From a virus: a DNA stretch of 64,000 nucleotides. The position numbers and the translations under genes were made by a program. Shown here in pieces: positions 1-8,634 of this stretch. Where the stretch lies: IMG/VR virus record IMGVR_UViG_3300032799_000664, positions 62,001 through 126,000 of that record; one strand, written 5' to 3'. The notes beneath the pieces are model-generated. The model worked only from the letters and a program-made list of their open reading frames with translations, ran no database searches and was not told the origin of the DNA. Positions within the stretch are counted from its first letter, which is position 1, and the number at the start of each line of letters is the position of its first letter.

Positions 1-143
1 GCCTCGATGGCGCAGTCGATGACCAGGGTGGCGATCTGGCCGGGCTTGCTCTTGCAGTCGCCGCGGAAGACGCAGCAAGAGCTGAGGGTGAGGCAGAAGA
101 TCGGAACGATGAGCATCAGAGCGAGCTTGCGAATCGGACGCAT
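1..143 (-). CDS. Small lipoprotein, 3' end outside window
   Basis: The start codon is at 143 with GGGAGG seven bases before it. The N-terminus is a clear lipoprotein signal: basic MRPIRK, a hydrophobic stretch, then the lipobox LSSC followed by a second Cys. The mature part begins CVFRGDCKSKPG. Only 47 codons are in the window, so the full length is unknown. A small phage lipoprotein could be an outer-membrane spanin or a superinfection-exclusion protein; nothing visible decides between them. A perfect palindrome (155-169) lies just before the ribosome binding site and the terminator of the upstream operon precedes that, so the gene probably has its own control. Confidence 0.7.
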   Translation of the reverse strand, partial: MRPIRKLALMLIVPIFCLTLSSCCVFRGDCKSKPGQIATLVIDCAIE

Positions 144-154
144 GGTCAACCTCC

Positions 155-169
155 CTTTACCAGGTAAAG
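155..169. repeat. Palindrome family copy 1 (CTTTACCAGGTAAAG)
   Basis: Perfect 7+1+7 palindrome 12 bp before the lipoprotein start on the minus strand. It belongs to the nine-member family CTTTAC-N3-GTAAA(G/C) scattered through the window. Confidence 0.8.
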
Positions 170-204
170 AAAAAAGGGGCGCGACGAATCGCATCAACGC
201 CCCT
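170..204 (-). terminator. Rho-independent terminator
   Basis: Read on the minus strand: stem AGGGGCG / CGCCCCT with a 16-nt loop, followed at once by a run of six T. It ends the minus-strand operon of the zinc-ribbon gene and the ribonucleotide reductase. Confidence 0.75.
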
Positions 205-207
205 ATC

Positions 208-239
208 CTAGTTGACGAGCTTATCTCATCGTCAACTAG
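208..239. other. Perfect 11-bp inverted repeat over a stop codon
   Basis: CTAGTTGACGA (208-218) and TCGTCAACTAG (229-239) form a perfect hairpin with a 10-nt loop. The stop codon of the small zinc-ribbon gene (236-238) lies inside it. It stands next to the terminator at 170-204 and may stabilise the mRNA 3' end. Confidence 0.7.
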
Positions 240-469
240 GTCTCAACCGGGAAGAACTGGAAATACTCCCACTGAGGACACATGACGGCGTCTTCGGTGG
301 CCAGCCGGCGCAAGGTGAGTTGGATCTTCTTCGCCTGCTGCTGACACTTGACGCAGACCGTGGCGACGGTCTGCTCACCTTGCCGCATGATGAGTGCCTG
401 GGAAGCGGCGCTCATGGGGATGGGTTCACGACAGTTGCTGCAATCGGCGTAGTTGTAGTCCTTGGCCAT
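236..469 (-). CDS. Small zinc-ribbon protein (77 aa)
   Basis: Starts at ATG 469 with GAGGAAAC before it, seven bases after the stop of the ribonucleotide reductase gene, so it is co-transcribed with it. Two CxxC pairs are visible (CSNC near residue 8 and CVKC near residue 38), enough for one zinc ribbon. The longer reading frame upstream overlaps the reductase gene and is rejected. The function is unknown. It is one of many small Cys-pair proteins in this genome. Confidence 0.7.
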   Translation of the reverse strand: MAKDYNYADCSNCREPIPMSAASQALIMRQGEQTVATVCVKCQQQAKKIQLTLRRLATEDAVMCPQWEYFQFFPVET

Positions 470-476
470 GGTTTCC

Positions 477-3203
477 TCAACCGCAGCCCGCGGCGTAGCC
501 GCAGGTGGGGCACTTGTGGCAGTTGGCGCCGCTGTGCACCGTGATGGCACCACAGACCGGGCAAGGTGGATTGGCGCCGATGCCGCCCTTCGTGGCGGGA
601 CGCAGCTCGTGATTCGGCGCATCGGACAGTTCTTCCTTCGGCGTACCGTGGCCGTTGGTCACCGGGTGTTTCAGGAAGATCGCCGCGAGCTTGCGCACCA
701 CGGCATCGTAGATGCTGTGCGCGTAGCCGATCTCCGGATCGTTGCAGAACCCCGACGGCGCGAACTTGGTGTACGCGAAGCTCTCGACCAGCTTCTCGAG
801 CGGCACGTCAGCTTGGAGGCACTGCGAGAAGGCGATGGCCCAACCCTTGACTAGACCGCTGACGGTGGATCCCTCCTTGGCCAGCTCGATGAAAATCTCG
901 CCGGGCATGTCGGTGTCTTCGAACGGCGTCACCAGTGCGTAGCCCTTGATGCCACCGAATTCGAAGCGAATGCGGTGCGCGTTGGACTGGTGATCCTTCA
1001 GTTTGCGCATTCGCTTGGTCCCGAGCACGACTCCGGGACCCTTAGCACCAGTGGTCAGCGGTTGTTCCAGCTTGGAACCATCTCGGTAGACGGTCACGGC
1101 CTTGAGCCCCAGCTTCCACGCATCGAGGAAAGCTTGGCCGACCTGTTCCACGGTGGTCGCGGCAGGAATGTTCATGGTCTTCGAGATGGATCCGGAGAGG
1201 AAAGGTTGCACCGCAGCCGTCATGCGCAGATGCGCATCGAGATTCAGCGTCCGCCCACTCGGAGTCGCGGCCATGGCACAGTCGAATACCGACAGATGCT
1301 TGGACGCTAGGTGCGGGCAACGGTCCAGGTTCTTGTGCTCGCCCAGCCAGGTCAGGATCTTCGCTTGAACCGCCACCGGGTAGTGCAAGGCCGTGAGCGC
1401 CTGGCCAACGCCATCGTTCTCCAGGACGATGATGCCGCCCCCGACAAGCTTCTTCTCCTTGTAGAGGCAGGCTTCCGGCTCCACGCCCGTGGTCTGGCAG
1501 TCCATGAGGAAGCCGATGGTGCCAGTAGGCGCCAGCAATGTCACCTGCGCGTTGCGGAAGCCGTACTCGTCGCCCCAGCTCGTCGCCTGTGACCAGCGCA
1601 TAGTGGATTCGAAGCCGTGTTCCTGTGCCGCTCGCAGGTGACGATCAACGACTTCAAGGTGCGAAGCGCGATTGCGAGCAAAAGCTTCGTAGGACCCGTG
1701 GGCCGCCGCTAGCTGCGCCGAAGTGGCGTAGGCCGTCGCGGTCATCAGCGACGTGATCTCAGCGGCGACGCGTCGTCCCGTGTCGCTGTCGTAGGGCACT
1801 CCGATCGACATGAGATAGGCGCCGAGATTGGCGTAGCCCAGCCCGAGCGGCCGATAGTGACGACTGTTCTCGGCGATCTTGGACGTCGGGTAGAACGCCG
1901 GTTCCACCATGACGTCCTGCGCGATGATGAAGGTCTGGACGGCATGACCGAAGGCGACGTGGTTGAAGGTGCCATCCTCGTTGCGAAACTTCATCAGGTT
2001 CAGCGACGCCAGGTTGCAGGCGGAGTCATCGATGAACATGAACTCGCCACATGGATTCGAGGCGCCGATGCGAGCATCGCTGGGACAGGTGTGCCACAGG
2101 TTGATGGTCGAATCGAACTGCATGCCCGGGTCGCCACAGGTGTGTGCGGCCTCGCTTAGGCGCTTGAAGATCTTCAGCACCGGCACCCGTTCGACCACCT
2201 CACCAGTGGTGCGCGAAGTGAGATCCCACAGGTATTCCCCGTCAGGATCGTTCAGCGCCTCTTCGACGAGCGACATGAATTCGTCGTCGACGCGCACCGT
2301 GTGATTCGCGTTCTGGAAAGCGACCGAGGCATAGGCGCCATTGGAATCGTTGAGATCGACAGGGTATCCCGCCGCCATCAACACCTGCGCCTTTCGCTCC
2401 TCGAGCAACTTGCTATCGATGAATTCGAGGATGTCGGGATGGTCCGCGTCGAGGATGCGCATGGCCGCGGCGCGTCGGGTAGTTCCGCCGCTCTTGATGA
2501 CGCCGCCCCAGGCGTCGAGTCCTCGCATGAAGGAGACGGGTCCCGAGGCGCGACCACCGCCGCTGAGGGGTTCCTTCGAGGAGCGTAGGCTCGAGAGGTT
2601 GACACCGGCTCCGGAACCAAGCTTGAAGATAGCAGTCTCGTGTGCCTGTAGCTGGGCAATCGAAGACAAGTCGTCCGTTACGCCCTGGATGAAGCAGGCC
2701 GCGATCTGGGGTTCACGGTCTTCGACTCCGAGGTTGAACCACACCGGCGAGTTGAAAGCGCCGCGCTGAGTCAGCAGCAGGTAGGTCAGGTCGTTGCGGA
2801 ACCGCTGCACATCTTCGTTCGTGGTGAAGTACGCCTGTTGCACTGCCCAGTCCCGGATGGTGTCGACCACACGGCGGATCAGCTGCCGTATGCTGACTTC
2901 ACGCTCGGGTGTTCCCAGCCGGCCGCGAAAGTATTTCTGCGCGGCGATGAGCACAGCGCGGTCCGACCAACCCGTCGGGGCTTCGACGCCGAGCTGCTCG
3001 AAGACAACCGCGCCATCTTTCCCGGTCAGGACCACGTCCACCGTTCGCCACTCCACCATGTCGAACGGGTCTTGTTGCTCAGGACAGAAGGACGCGCTGT
3101 AGGTCAACCCACGCTGAATACTGACCCCATTCGGCTCTTGTTCGCTCGATAGTGGCAGACTCTTCTCGACGACGGACAAGCCGTAGGGAACGGTGTTCTC
3201 CAT
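477..3203 (-). CDS. nrdJ: Class II (adenosylcobalamin-dependent) ribonucleotide reductase
   Basis: 908 aa, a usual length for a monomeric B12-dependent reductase. It reduces ribonucleotides to deoxyribonucleotides for phage DNA synthesis. The class II signature FNSPVWFNLG is at 150-159, followed by ACFIQG and a glycine-rich nucleotide-binding segment (KLGSGAGVNLS), the conserved NPCGE block, and LLAPTGTIGF. The C-terminal region has the domain typical of the vitamin B12-dependent type, ending in a zinc ribbon (CPVCG...CHKCPTCGYAAGCG) with the Cys pairs that re-reduce the active site. RBS AAGGAGAAGG precedes ATG 3203. Being oxygen-independent and single-chain, it needs no partner gene. Confidence 0.93.
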   Translation of the reverse strand: MENTVPYGLSVVEKSLPLSSEQEPNGVSIQRGLTYSASFCPEQQDPFDMVEWRTVDVVLTGKDGAVVFEQLGVEAPTGWSDRAVLIAAQKYFRGRLGTPEREVSIRQLIRRVVDTIRDWAVQQAYFTTNEDVQRFRNDLTYLLLTQRGAFNSPVWFNLGVEDREPQIAACFIQGVTDDLSSIAQLQAHETAIFKLGSGAGVNLSSLRSSKEPLSGGGRASGPVSFMRGLDAWGGVIKSGGTTRRAAAMRILDADHPDILEFIDSKLLEERKAQVLMAAGYPVDLNDSNGAYASVAFQNANHTVRVDDEFMSLVEEALNDPDGEYLWDLTSRTTGEVVERVPVLKIFKRLSEAAHTCGDPGMQFDSTINLWHTCPSDARIGASNPCGEFMFIDDSACNLASLNLMKFRNEDGTFNHVAFGHAVQTFIIAQDVMVEPAFYPTSKIAENSRHYRPLGLGYANLGAYLMSIGVPYDSDTGRRVAAEITSLMTATAYATSAQLAAAHGSYEAFARNRASHLEVVDRHLRAAQEHGFESTMRWSQATSWGDEYGFRNAQVTLLAPTGTIGFLMDCQTTGVEPEACLYKEKKLVGGGIIVLENDGVGQALTALHYPVAVQAKILTWLGEHKNLDRCPHLASKHLSVFDCAMAATPSGRTLNLDAHLRMTAAVQPFLSGSISKTMNIPAATTVEQVGQAFLDAWKLGLKAVTVYRDGSKLEQPLTTGAKGPGVVLGTKRMRKLKDHQSNAHRIRFEFGGIKGYALVTPFEDTDMPGEIFIELAKEGSTVSGLVKGWAIAFSQCLQADVPLEKLVESFAYTKFAPSGFCNDPEIGYAHSIYDAVVRKLAAIFLKHPVTNGHGTPKEELSDAPNHELRPATKGGIGANPPCPVCGAITVHSGANCHKCPTCGYAAGCG

Positions 3204-3226
3204 GAAGTCCTTCTCCTTCCAGGCGG

Positions 3227-3820
3227 TCAGATAGTGCGGGGGAACAGGCGGAGTCGGGTCCGTCGCGGTCGACCTTCTTGGCGGCGCAGAACGGTCGCGG
3301 CGGCCTCGACTTCGTGGCGCTTAGTCGAGGTGTGTTCGGTGCATTCTTTGGCCAGTTGCGCGAGTCCATGTGCGTCGCACACGTCGTCACCGTACTGGGT
3401 GAAGTCAAAGCCCCAGCGCTCAGCGCTGGCGCGCATCATCTCACCTTTGTCGGCGCCGGAGCGGCCACTCACGAACTTCTTGAGCACGGCCGGCGGCACA
3501 CAGTGCACGGTCGCCGTCGGGAAGAGGTCCTTGAGGACCACCTGAACGACACCGTTGACCTGTCCTAACTGATCGATGTCGCCGATCGAACCGAGTGACT
3601 GGGCTTCCATGGCTGCAGTTTCGACTTCGCCACCCCAGGGCGCCAACGTGTGTTGCAACAGATCTCGGAGTGCTGCTAGGCGTTCCGGCCCGCGTAGATC
3701 AGCCGGTGGCGCGAGACGCTTCAACAAGACCGCGCAATTGTCTCGCAGCACACAGACACCGATCTTGCGCAAGGACTGGTCAACCCCCACGTAGGTCCAG
3801 GCTTCCCTTGCGTCAGACAC
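3227..3820 (-). CDS. RuvC-like Holliday junction resolvase
   Basis: 197 aa, close to bacterial RuvC length. The RNase H-fold acidic residues are in the right places: GVDQSLRKIG near the N-terminus (Asp), AAMEAQSLGS (Glu), and DDVCDAHGLA (two Asp). The segment VPPAVLKKFVSG followed by GADKGEMM matches the RuvC loop before the last acidic motif. It should cleave branched DNA before packaging. The start is GTG 3820; no Shine-Dalgarno sequence is seen, but a good promoter ends six bases before it, so the mRNA is probably leaderless. The C-terminal 30 residues are basic. Confidence 0.85.
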   Translation of the reverse strand: MSDAREAWTYVGVDQSLRKIGVCVLRDNCAVLLKRLAPPADLRGPERLAALRDLLQHTLAPWGGEVETAAMEAQSLGSIGDIDQLGQVNGVVQVVLKDLFPTATVHCVPPAVLKKFVSGRSGADKGEMMRASAERWGFDFTQYGDDVCDAHGLAQLAKECTEHTSTKRHEVEAAATVLRRQEGRPRRTRLRLFPRTI

Positions 3821-3826
3821 CAGGGT

Positions 3827-3856
3827 AGTATCGAGTCACAGAGACGTCGACGTCAA
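3827..3856 (-). promoter_or_regulatory. Sigma-70-type promoter, leaderless
   Basis: Minus strand TTGACG (3851-3856), 18-bp spacer, GATACT (3827-3832). Only six bases separate the -10 box from the GTG of the resolvase gene. Confidence 0.65.
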
Positions 3857-3892
3857 CGCCATTCTCTTTACGCGATCCAACAGGAGCTGAGG

Positions 3893-4570
3893 ATGTCGGT
3901 CGCGGTTACGCTGAAGCAAGAGAAGACAGTCCTGACCGACAAGTTCCGCGTCGTGTCGTGGATCACCAATGCTCTGCCGGCGGACCTCTACCCGCTCTTC
4001 GTCATGGAGATGGGTCTCGATCCCTGGGAAGAGCTCTACGATCGCGTGGCCACGCTGGACGACTTGGCGCGCTATCTCGAAAACCCGCTGACGAGATTCG
4101 CAGACGCCGTCGTCGATTTCTCCGGTCTCAGTCCGACGACTGGGGACGTTCTCATCGTCACCAGCGCTTTGCCCGAGTGGGAGAGCGCCTTCCTGGCCCG
4201 TACCGCCGGACCACCAGCGGGTTTCCGCTTCAGCCTCAACATGAGCGGCGTTGGTAGTGTGCCCTACATCGTCGTCGACTTCACGACGCCGCTGTGGAAA
4301 GCTTTCCCCGATGCTCGCTCCGGCCTGGCTTGGATCCTGAAGAACAGCACCGAGGCGGTCACCAAAGGCAGTGGCACGCTCGGCTACACGCGAGCGCGCA
4401 ACGACGCTGCTGACAAGTTCCTACGCCGACACCTGACCGCGCTATACGCCCTCGCCGCGCAGGCTGAAGCCCACGCGCAAGCCGTCGATACTGGTGTCCA
4501 CTCGGTCGCTACGGCGGCTGACACTACCCCGCCACCGTTCGGTGGTTTCTCGGAGCACACGTACCCATGA
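3893..4570 (+). CDS. Unknown protein, first of three tandem relatives (225 aa)
   Basis: ATG 3893 is preceded by AGGAGCTGAGG. Residues 1-65 (VAVTLKQ..., then a LYPLFVMEM segment, a Trp/Asp-rich segment and RVATLDDLARYL) share a pattern with the N-termini of the next two genes: a short beta strand, LFV plus acidic residues, then (R/H)(V/I)A(T/S)xxDL. The rest is mixed alpha/beta with an Ala-rich helical C-terminus. Its stop overlaps the next start (ATGA). No family is recognised. A small structural or accessory role is possible but not shown. Confidence 0.75.
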   Translation: MSVAVTLKQEKTVLTDKFRVVSWITNALPADLYPLFVMEMGLDPWEELYDRVATLDDLARYLENPLTRFADAVVDFSGLSPTTGDVLIVTSALPEWESAFLARTAGPPAGFRFSLNMSGVGSVPYIVVDFTTPLWKAFPDARSGLAWILKNSTEAVTKGSGTLGYTRARNDAADKFLRRHLTALYALAAQAEAHAQAVDTGVHSVATAADTTPPPFGGFSEHTYP

Positions 4571-4944
4571 ACGTCAGCATTACGCTGTCGCAGGTGCAGT
4601 CGATCATCGACGACCAGGGCACACCGAAGTACCGGGTCGCCAACCAGATCAGCGCCACCGAGAATCTCACGCTGGCGCTCTTCGTCAACGACGTGGATCC
4701 CGACGCGTACAGCCACATCGCTTCGCCTTACGACTTAGAGAGCTACCCCGAAGACCGCAACGCAGCCATCGACGCGGGACTCGACTTCTACCGTCGATCA
4801 GACGCCACTCGCGACTTCACCGCCCTCGACGAGGCACTCTATTTCGCCGCGGTGGTGCGGCAACAGCTGGCGTATCTGGCACCGGCGACCGCCGAGACTG
4901 CCGACGCTTTCCCGTCGACGACCACCTACGTCTTTACGTCGTAA
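4567..4944 (+). CDS. Unknown protein, second tandem relative (125 aa)
   Basis: Begins at the ATGA overlap with the previous gene, so the two are translationally coupled. The N-terminus MNVSITLSQ..., the TLALFVNDVDPD segment and HIASPYDLE line up with the same elements in the neighbours. It lacks the long C-terminal region of the third relative. The last codons (VFTS, stop) are written across a copy of the 15-bp palindrome (4932-4946). Function unknown. Confidence 0.72.
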   Translation: MNVSITLSQVQSIIDDQGTPKYRVANQISATENLTLALFVNDVDPDAYSHIASPYDLESYPEDRNAAIDAGLDFYRRSDATRDFTALDEALYFAAVVRQQLAYLAPATAETADAFPSTTTYVFTS

Positions 4945-4946
4945 AG
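4932..4946. repeat. Palindrome family copy 2 (CTTTACGTCGTAAAG)
   Basis: 6+3+6 palindrome spanning the stop of one gene and ending 11 bp before the start of the next, over its ribosome binding region. Confidence 0.75.
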
Positions 4947-4956
4947 GGAGCACAGC

Positions 4957-5967
4957 ATGTCTTTCACCGTCTCCCAACAGACCCGCCAAGCACGCACCAG
5001 CAGCGGTACGCTGCAGTACGAGATTCTGGCGGAAGTCACGGACGCCGGCGACTTGCCCGACAAGAATCTGTTCGTGATGATGATCGTAGATCGCGAAGAT
5101 CCCAAGACCGATACCTTCGCACGAATCGCTACGGTAGCTGATCTGGGACCGGTTCCCCCCACCAGTGATGGATTGTCCATTGACCGTCCCACTGCGCTGC
5201 TGCTCACCCCTGAACCCGACACGGCGTATTACCGCATCAACCTCGCCACGTTCATCTATACCGATCTGGCCACCGCAGTCGCGGCTCAAGACGTGCTCAA
5301 GACGCGTCTCGATGAGCTGGTGACCGACTGGCAGACGTACCTCGGCCAGTTCCTCGCCGACGGTTCGATCAAGCCGATCGACGTGACCGACCATCCCCGC
5401 TACACCCAAGATGCCTACACGGCGCTCGTGCAGTCGTACGTCACCGCTGTGAAGACGGAAGCCACGGCGAAGCTGACGGTCGACACTGCTAAGGAAGCCT
5501 ACGACGCAGCTGTAGCTGCGGCTGCGTTGGCGCAGACCGCCGTCACGCAAGCCCAGGGGATCTACAACGACTGTCTCGTAGCCAAGAATGTTGTCGATGC
5601 GTTCGCCGCGGGGATGTACAGCTTCATCAACGGTGCCGCGCAGACTTACCGGAACACGACACCCCTCAAGGGTGGATCACCGGATGCCGAGACCACCTAT
5701 GACACCGGCAAGAACACGGCACTGGCGCTGACGGACCCGCGTCCTGGTTGCGCCACGTTCTGCGGTGATCGGCAGACGGACCTCACCAACGCTCAGATCG
5801 CCACGGCTACCGCCAACACCAACGTCGCTTCGGCGCGTACAACCTACGAAGACGCCAAGGCGGCCCACGCGGCGGCGCAGGCGGCTACCGAAGCCAACCT
5901 GGCCGCCGTGCGCAGCCTCAAGCCCTCGTTCGACCCACTCACCGACATCCCCGCCGGCGTCTCCTAG
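4957..5967 (+). CDS. Unknown protein with Ala-rich coiled coil, third tandem relative (336 aa)
   Basis: ATG 4957 follows AAAGGGAG. Residues 1-60 match the pattern of the two preceding genes (LPDKNLFVMMIVD, then FARIATVADLG). Residues about 160-210 and 260-320 are Ala/Thr/Gln-rich and helical, likely coiled coil. The stop codon TAG is part of the four bases CTAG shared with the stop of the convergent minus-strand gene. A fibrous virion-associated role is conceivable from the composition only. Confidence 0.75.
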   Translation: MSFTVSQQTRQARTSSGTLQYEILAEVTDAGDLPDKNLFVMMIVDREDPKTDTFARIATVADLGPVPPTSDGLSIDRPTALLLTPEPDTAYYRINLATFIYTDLATAVAAQDVLKTRLDELVTDWQTYLGQFLADGSIKPIDVTDHPRYTQDAYTALVQSYVTAVKTEATAKLTVDTAKEAYDAAVAAAALAQTAVTQAQGIYNDCLVAKNVVDAFAAGMYSFINGAAQTYRNTTPLKGGSPDAETTYDTGKNTALALTDPRPGCATFCGDRQTDLTNAQIATATANTNVASARTTYEDAKAAHAAAQAATEANLAAVRSLKPSFDPLTDIPAGVS

Positions 5968-7520
5968 CGCACACACCCCTGAAACGGTAACCCCTGCGGT
6001 GCGTCCTCTGCAGCACCGATATCGAAGTACGGCAGCCGCTCGTGGTGATCAAGGATCTTCTGGAAGGTACTGAAGTCGTGGTCCCGTTCGAACTTCGCCA
6101 ACCAGAGGCGTACCGTCACGTGTCCCAGGTGTAGCTGCACCGTTCCGACTCGAGGCTGTGCCCAGCTGAAACCACCGCGGTTCTTCGATTCGAAGTAGAA
6201 CGAGTAGCTCTTGCCGTGGGAAGTCACTGAGAGGTGCAACCACAACGCCAATCGGCGGCGATCTTCCACTGTCGCCATCGGCGGTATGGCTTCGAGCTTC
6301 TGGCGAATGACGTCTGGGAGGAACTTCTTCAGCTGGTTGAGCGACAAGAATTGCAGAGCAGGCAGCTCTCGGCGTGCGTCACGCGCGGTGCGCGAGACGA
6401 AGACGACCGGGTGTTCTTCGCGTGGTCCAGTACCCCCGCTGTAGGCGCCACCAACGCGCTGCACTACGAACTCAGCTACTCGCCCGGTGCGATCATCCTT
6501 GTGCGCGAAGGGGATGCCACAGATGTGCGCCACAGCCCAGATCTGGTTCAGCGTCAGTGACGTTTGGCTCTCATGCAAATGGCGTCGCGCACACTCGAGG
6601 GTGTAATTGACCAGTCCGGTCTCCGTCCAGGTACCGTGATTGCACTGTTGCGCACGGTACTTGTCGCACGGTCCCCACTTGCTCCCGAAGTAGCACGGTT
6701 TGCACTGTGACCGAATGAAGTTGCGGGTCTTGGCCGACGCACGACTGCGTTCGCTGAGTTTCGCCCGAGCATCTTCAAGATCGTTGAAGTAGTGACTGCT
6801 CGGATCACTGAAAGCGTACCGCCGTCGACCATTTCCCGGGTAGAGGGGGTTTTCGTTCGTCAGGCCTTCGGGAATATAGAGGAAGCCACCGACGGTTGAT
6901 TTCCAAGATTTCAGACCGTCGACGTCGGGATCGGTATGCGTCGCGAGTTGCTGGCGATACGTCGATTGCGAATCTCGCAACGCACCGGTCCAGACCGTGT
7001 TGTCACTACGCAAGACCGGTAGCAGTTCATTCGGCAAAGACGCACGTCGGATCACCTGCACTTGCTCCGGCAGGTTCGTCCACAGACATTCGGCGCCTTG
7101 TGACGGACACCCCTTACAGCCCAGTGCTTTGTTGAGCATCCAACAGGTATCCTGCAAGGTACCGATCGGGGCACTCACGACAGCGTCGCCAATGCGGAAG
7201 TACACAAAGTCACCCTTCCCTGCGGGCGACTCTGCCCGGACGTGGTGAGCCGCATCCGTTGTGAAGAGCACGGCGTACTGTGTCGGTGCCTTTACCGGCC
7301 CTGACGCGTCGGCATAGCGTGGTTGGCTGTGTCGCAGACGCACTGCCAAGAATGCTGGCCCTATCCGCTGTTGCAGCTCGTCGGACAGCATCAGGGTCAC
7401 GATGTCTTCCCCAGTGAGACCCTTGACGCGATCCACGAAGAGCAGCCCGTGCTGACACACCGTGAAGACGCGGGGGTAGTGAATCAGTTCCGCCCTCTCC
7501 TCAGAAGGCAGCGCCATCAT
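5964..7520 (-). CDS. Unknown Cys-rich protein downstream of reverse transcriptase (518 aa)
   Basis: Starts at ATG 7520 (AGAGGA before it), inside the end of the reverse transcriptase gene, so translation is coupled. Several Cys groups suggest metal sites: CKGCPSQGAEC near residue 140, and CKPCYFGSKWGPC plus a nearby QQC about 110 residues later. No catalytic motif is recognised. It is the last of four overlapping genes (10578 to 5964) and should belong to the same process as the reverse transcriptase and vWA protein. Its stop overlaps that of the convergent gene at CTAG (5964-5967). Confidence 0.75.
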   Translation of the reverse strand: MMALPSEERAELIHYPRVFTVCQHGLLFVDRVKGLTGEDIVTLMLSDELQQRIGPAFLAVRLRHSQPRYADASGPVKAPTQYAVLFTTDAAHHVRAESPAGKGDFVYFRIGDAVVSAPIGTLQDTCWMLNKALGCKGCPSQGAECLWTNLPEQVQVIRRASLPNELLPVLRSDNTVWTGALRDSQSTYRQQLATHTDPDVDGLKSWKSTVGGFLYIPEGLTNENPLYPGNGRRRYAFSDPSSHYFNDLEDARAKLSERSRASAKTRNFIRSQCKPCYFGSKWGPCDKYRAQQCNHGTWTETGLVNYTLECARRHLHESQTSLTLNQIWAVAHICGIPFAHKDDRTGRVAEFVVQRVGGAYSGGTGPREEHPVVFVSRTARDARRELPALQFLSLNQLKKFLPDVIRQKLEAIPPMATVEDRRRLALWLHLSVTSHGKSYSFYFESKNRGGFSWAQPRVGTVQLHLGHVTVRLWLAKFERDHDFSTFQKILDHHERLPYFDIGAAEDAPQGLPFQGCVR

Positions 7521-8634
7521 CGATGTCCTCTCGAGCACCCTCCTCGATGCTCGCAGTCGCGGCTGCTGCTACCGCTGCCGCGTGCTGCGCCATCGCCTGC
7601 TCCAGCTCGGTCTTGAGATGCACCGCCCGCGCCGGGTTCACCTGCATGAAGTAGGCGACCTTGCCGCGCAGGTGGTCGGCGAAAGCCTCGACGGGATCGA
7701 AGCCGTAGCGCACGGCGTTCTCTTCGAAGCCACGCAGCAGGCAGTTGTGGATGATGGCGCGGTAGCGCCGGTAGACGTCCGCCGGGATGTTGGGGTGTTC
7801 GTTCACGACCATGCCGAGCATCTGCTGACGACGCCAGCACCGCTGGATCTTCAGCTTCTTCGGGTTGGTGCGGTAGCCGGCCTGGAGGATCAACCGCCGC
7901 AGGGTTTCGATGACGTCATCGACTTCTTTCCGCGTCTTCGGCTCGGGGTGAGAGATCGACAGATCGTCGCTATACCGGGTGTAGACCCACCCCGTGCCGT
8001 CCAGGGCCGCCAATACGGGTCGGTCAAGACGCTCCTGAGCTACCAAATTGCAGAGCATCGGCGACGCCGGCGATCCCTGCGGCACGAAGTGGCGGTACTT
8101 CACCTCTTCGGCCTCGTGCCGAGGCGGCTTTCCCCGGAACGGTGCGCGGCGCTCCTGGACCGTGCACAGGTCGGCCAGCAGCCCGCTGACGAAGTGCGAG
8201 TAGCCGATAGTCTGCTTGAAGAAGTGGCGGATCTGCGCCCGGGTGTGGCTGGGAAAGAAGTCCTTCAGGTCCATGGCGATGCGGACCTGGTGCCCGGCAT
8301 GCCGCGCCGCGCTGTCGCGGCATGAGCGGCCTTCGACGTAGGCCCCGACGCAGTCGAGCACGGGCAGGGTGCGCAAGATGCGCAGGTCGACGCGCCGCTG
8401 TAGGTGCTTCAGGCGGTCCTTCGGGTTGTAGATGACGCGGACGCGCCCGTCGGACTTGGGGATGGTGAACCGCTTGTAGAGGTGCGCCTTCTGATCGACG
8501 CAGTACCACAGCGTCTTGCAGCGCACCCCGAGGTAGAGGGCGAGGGCGTAGTCATCGATGACGTAGGGAACTTCAGGGCGTAGAGCTGGAGGTAGCTCCA
8601 GCGTCGTGAGGGTGGTCCTCTTGTAGCTCGACAT
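7501..8634 (-). CDS. Retron-like reverse transcriptase (377 aa)
   Basis: RNA-directed DNA polymerase. The order of motifs matches retron and group II-type enzymes: YKRFTIPKSDGRVRVIY (fingers), GRSCRDSAARHAGH (resembles the retron NAxxH region), the catalytic Asp in MDLKDFFPS (D122), VPQGSPASPMLCN (QGxxxSP), the catalytic YSDD (221-224), and NPKKLKIQ followed by LGMVVNEHPNIPADVYRR, which matches the retron VTGLVVN...NIPxxYRR block. The QGxxxSP form argues against a diversity-generating retroelement enzyme. The start at ATG 8634 has GGAGACC before it; the longer frame to 9069 overlaps the preceding gene and is rejected. A retron would need an msr-msd RNA nearby, but the upstream DNA is coding. 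Its template and purpose are unknown. Confidence 0.85.
   Translation of the reverse strand: MSSYKRTTLTTLELPPALRPEVPYVIDDYALALYLGVRCKTLWYCVDQKAHLYKRFTIPKSDGRVRVIYNPKDRLKHLQRRVDLRILRTLPVLDCVGAYVEGRSCRDSAARHAGHQVRIAMDLKDFFPSHTRAQIRHFFKQTIGYSHFVSGLLADLCTVQERRAPFRGKPPRHEAEEVKYRHFVPQGSPASPMLCNLVAQERLDRPVLAALDGTGWVYTRYSDDLSISHPEPKTRKEVDDVIETLRRLILQAGYRTNPKKLKIQRCWRRQQMLGMVVNEHPNIPADVYRRYRAIIHNCLLRGFEENAVRYGFDPVEAFADHLRGKVAYFMQVNPARAVHLKTELEQAMAQHAAAVAAAATASIEEGAREDIDDGAAF

Noticed and set aside
7501-8634. Diversity-generating retroelement
   Set aside because: The reverse transcriptase has QGxxxSP, not the GxxxSQ typical of these enzymes, and no template/variable repeat pair or accessory Avd gene was seen in the window.
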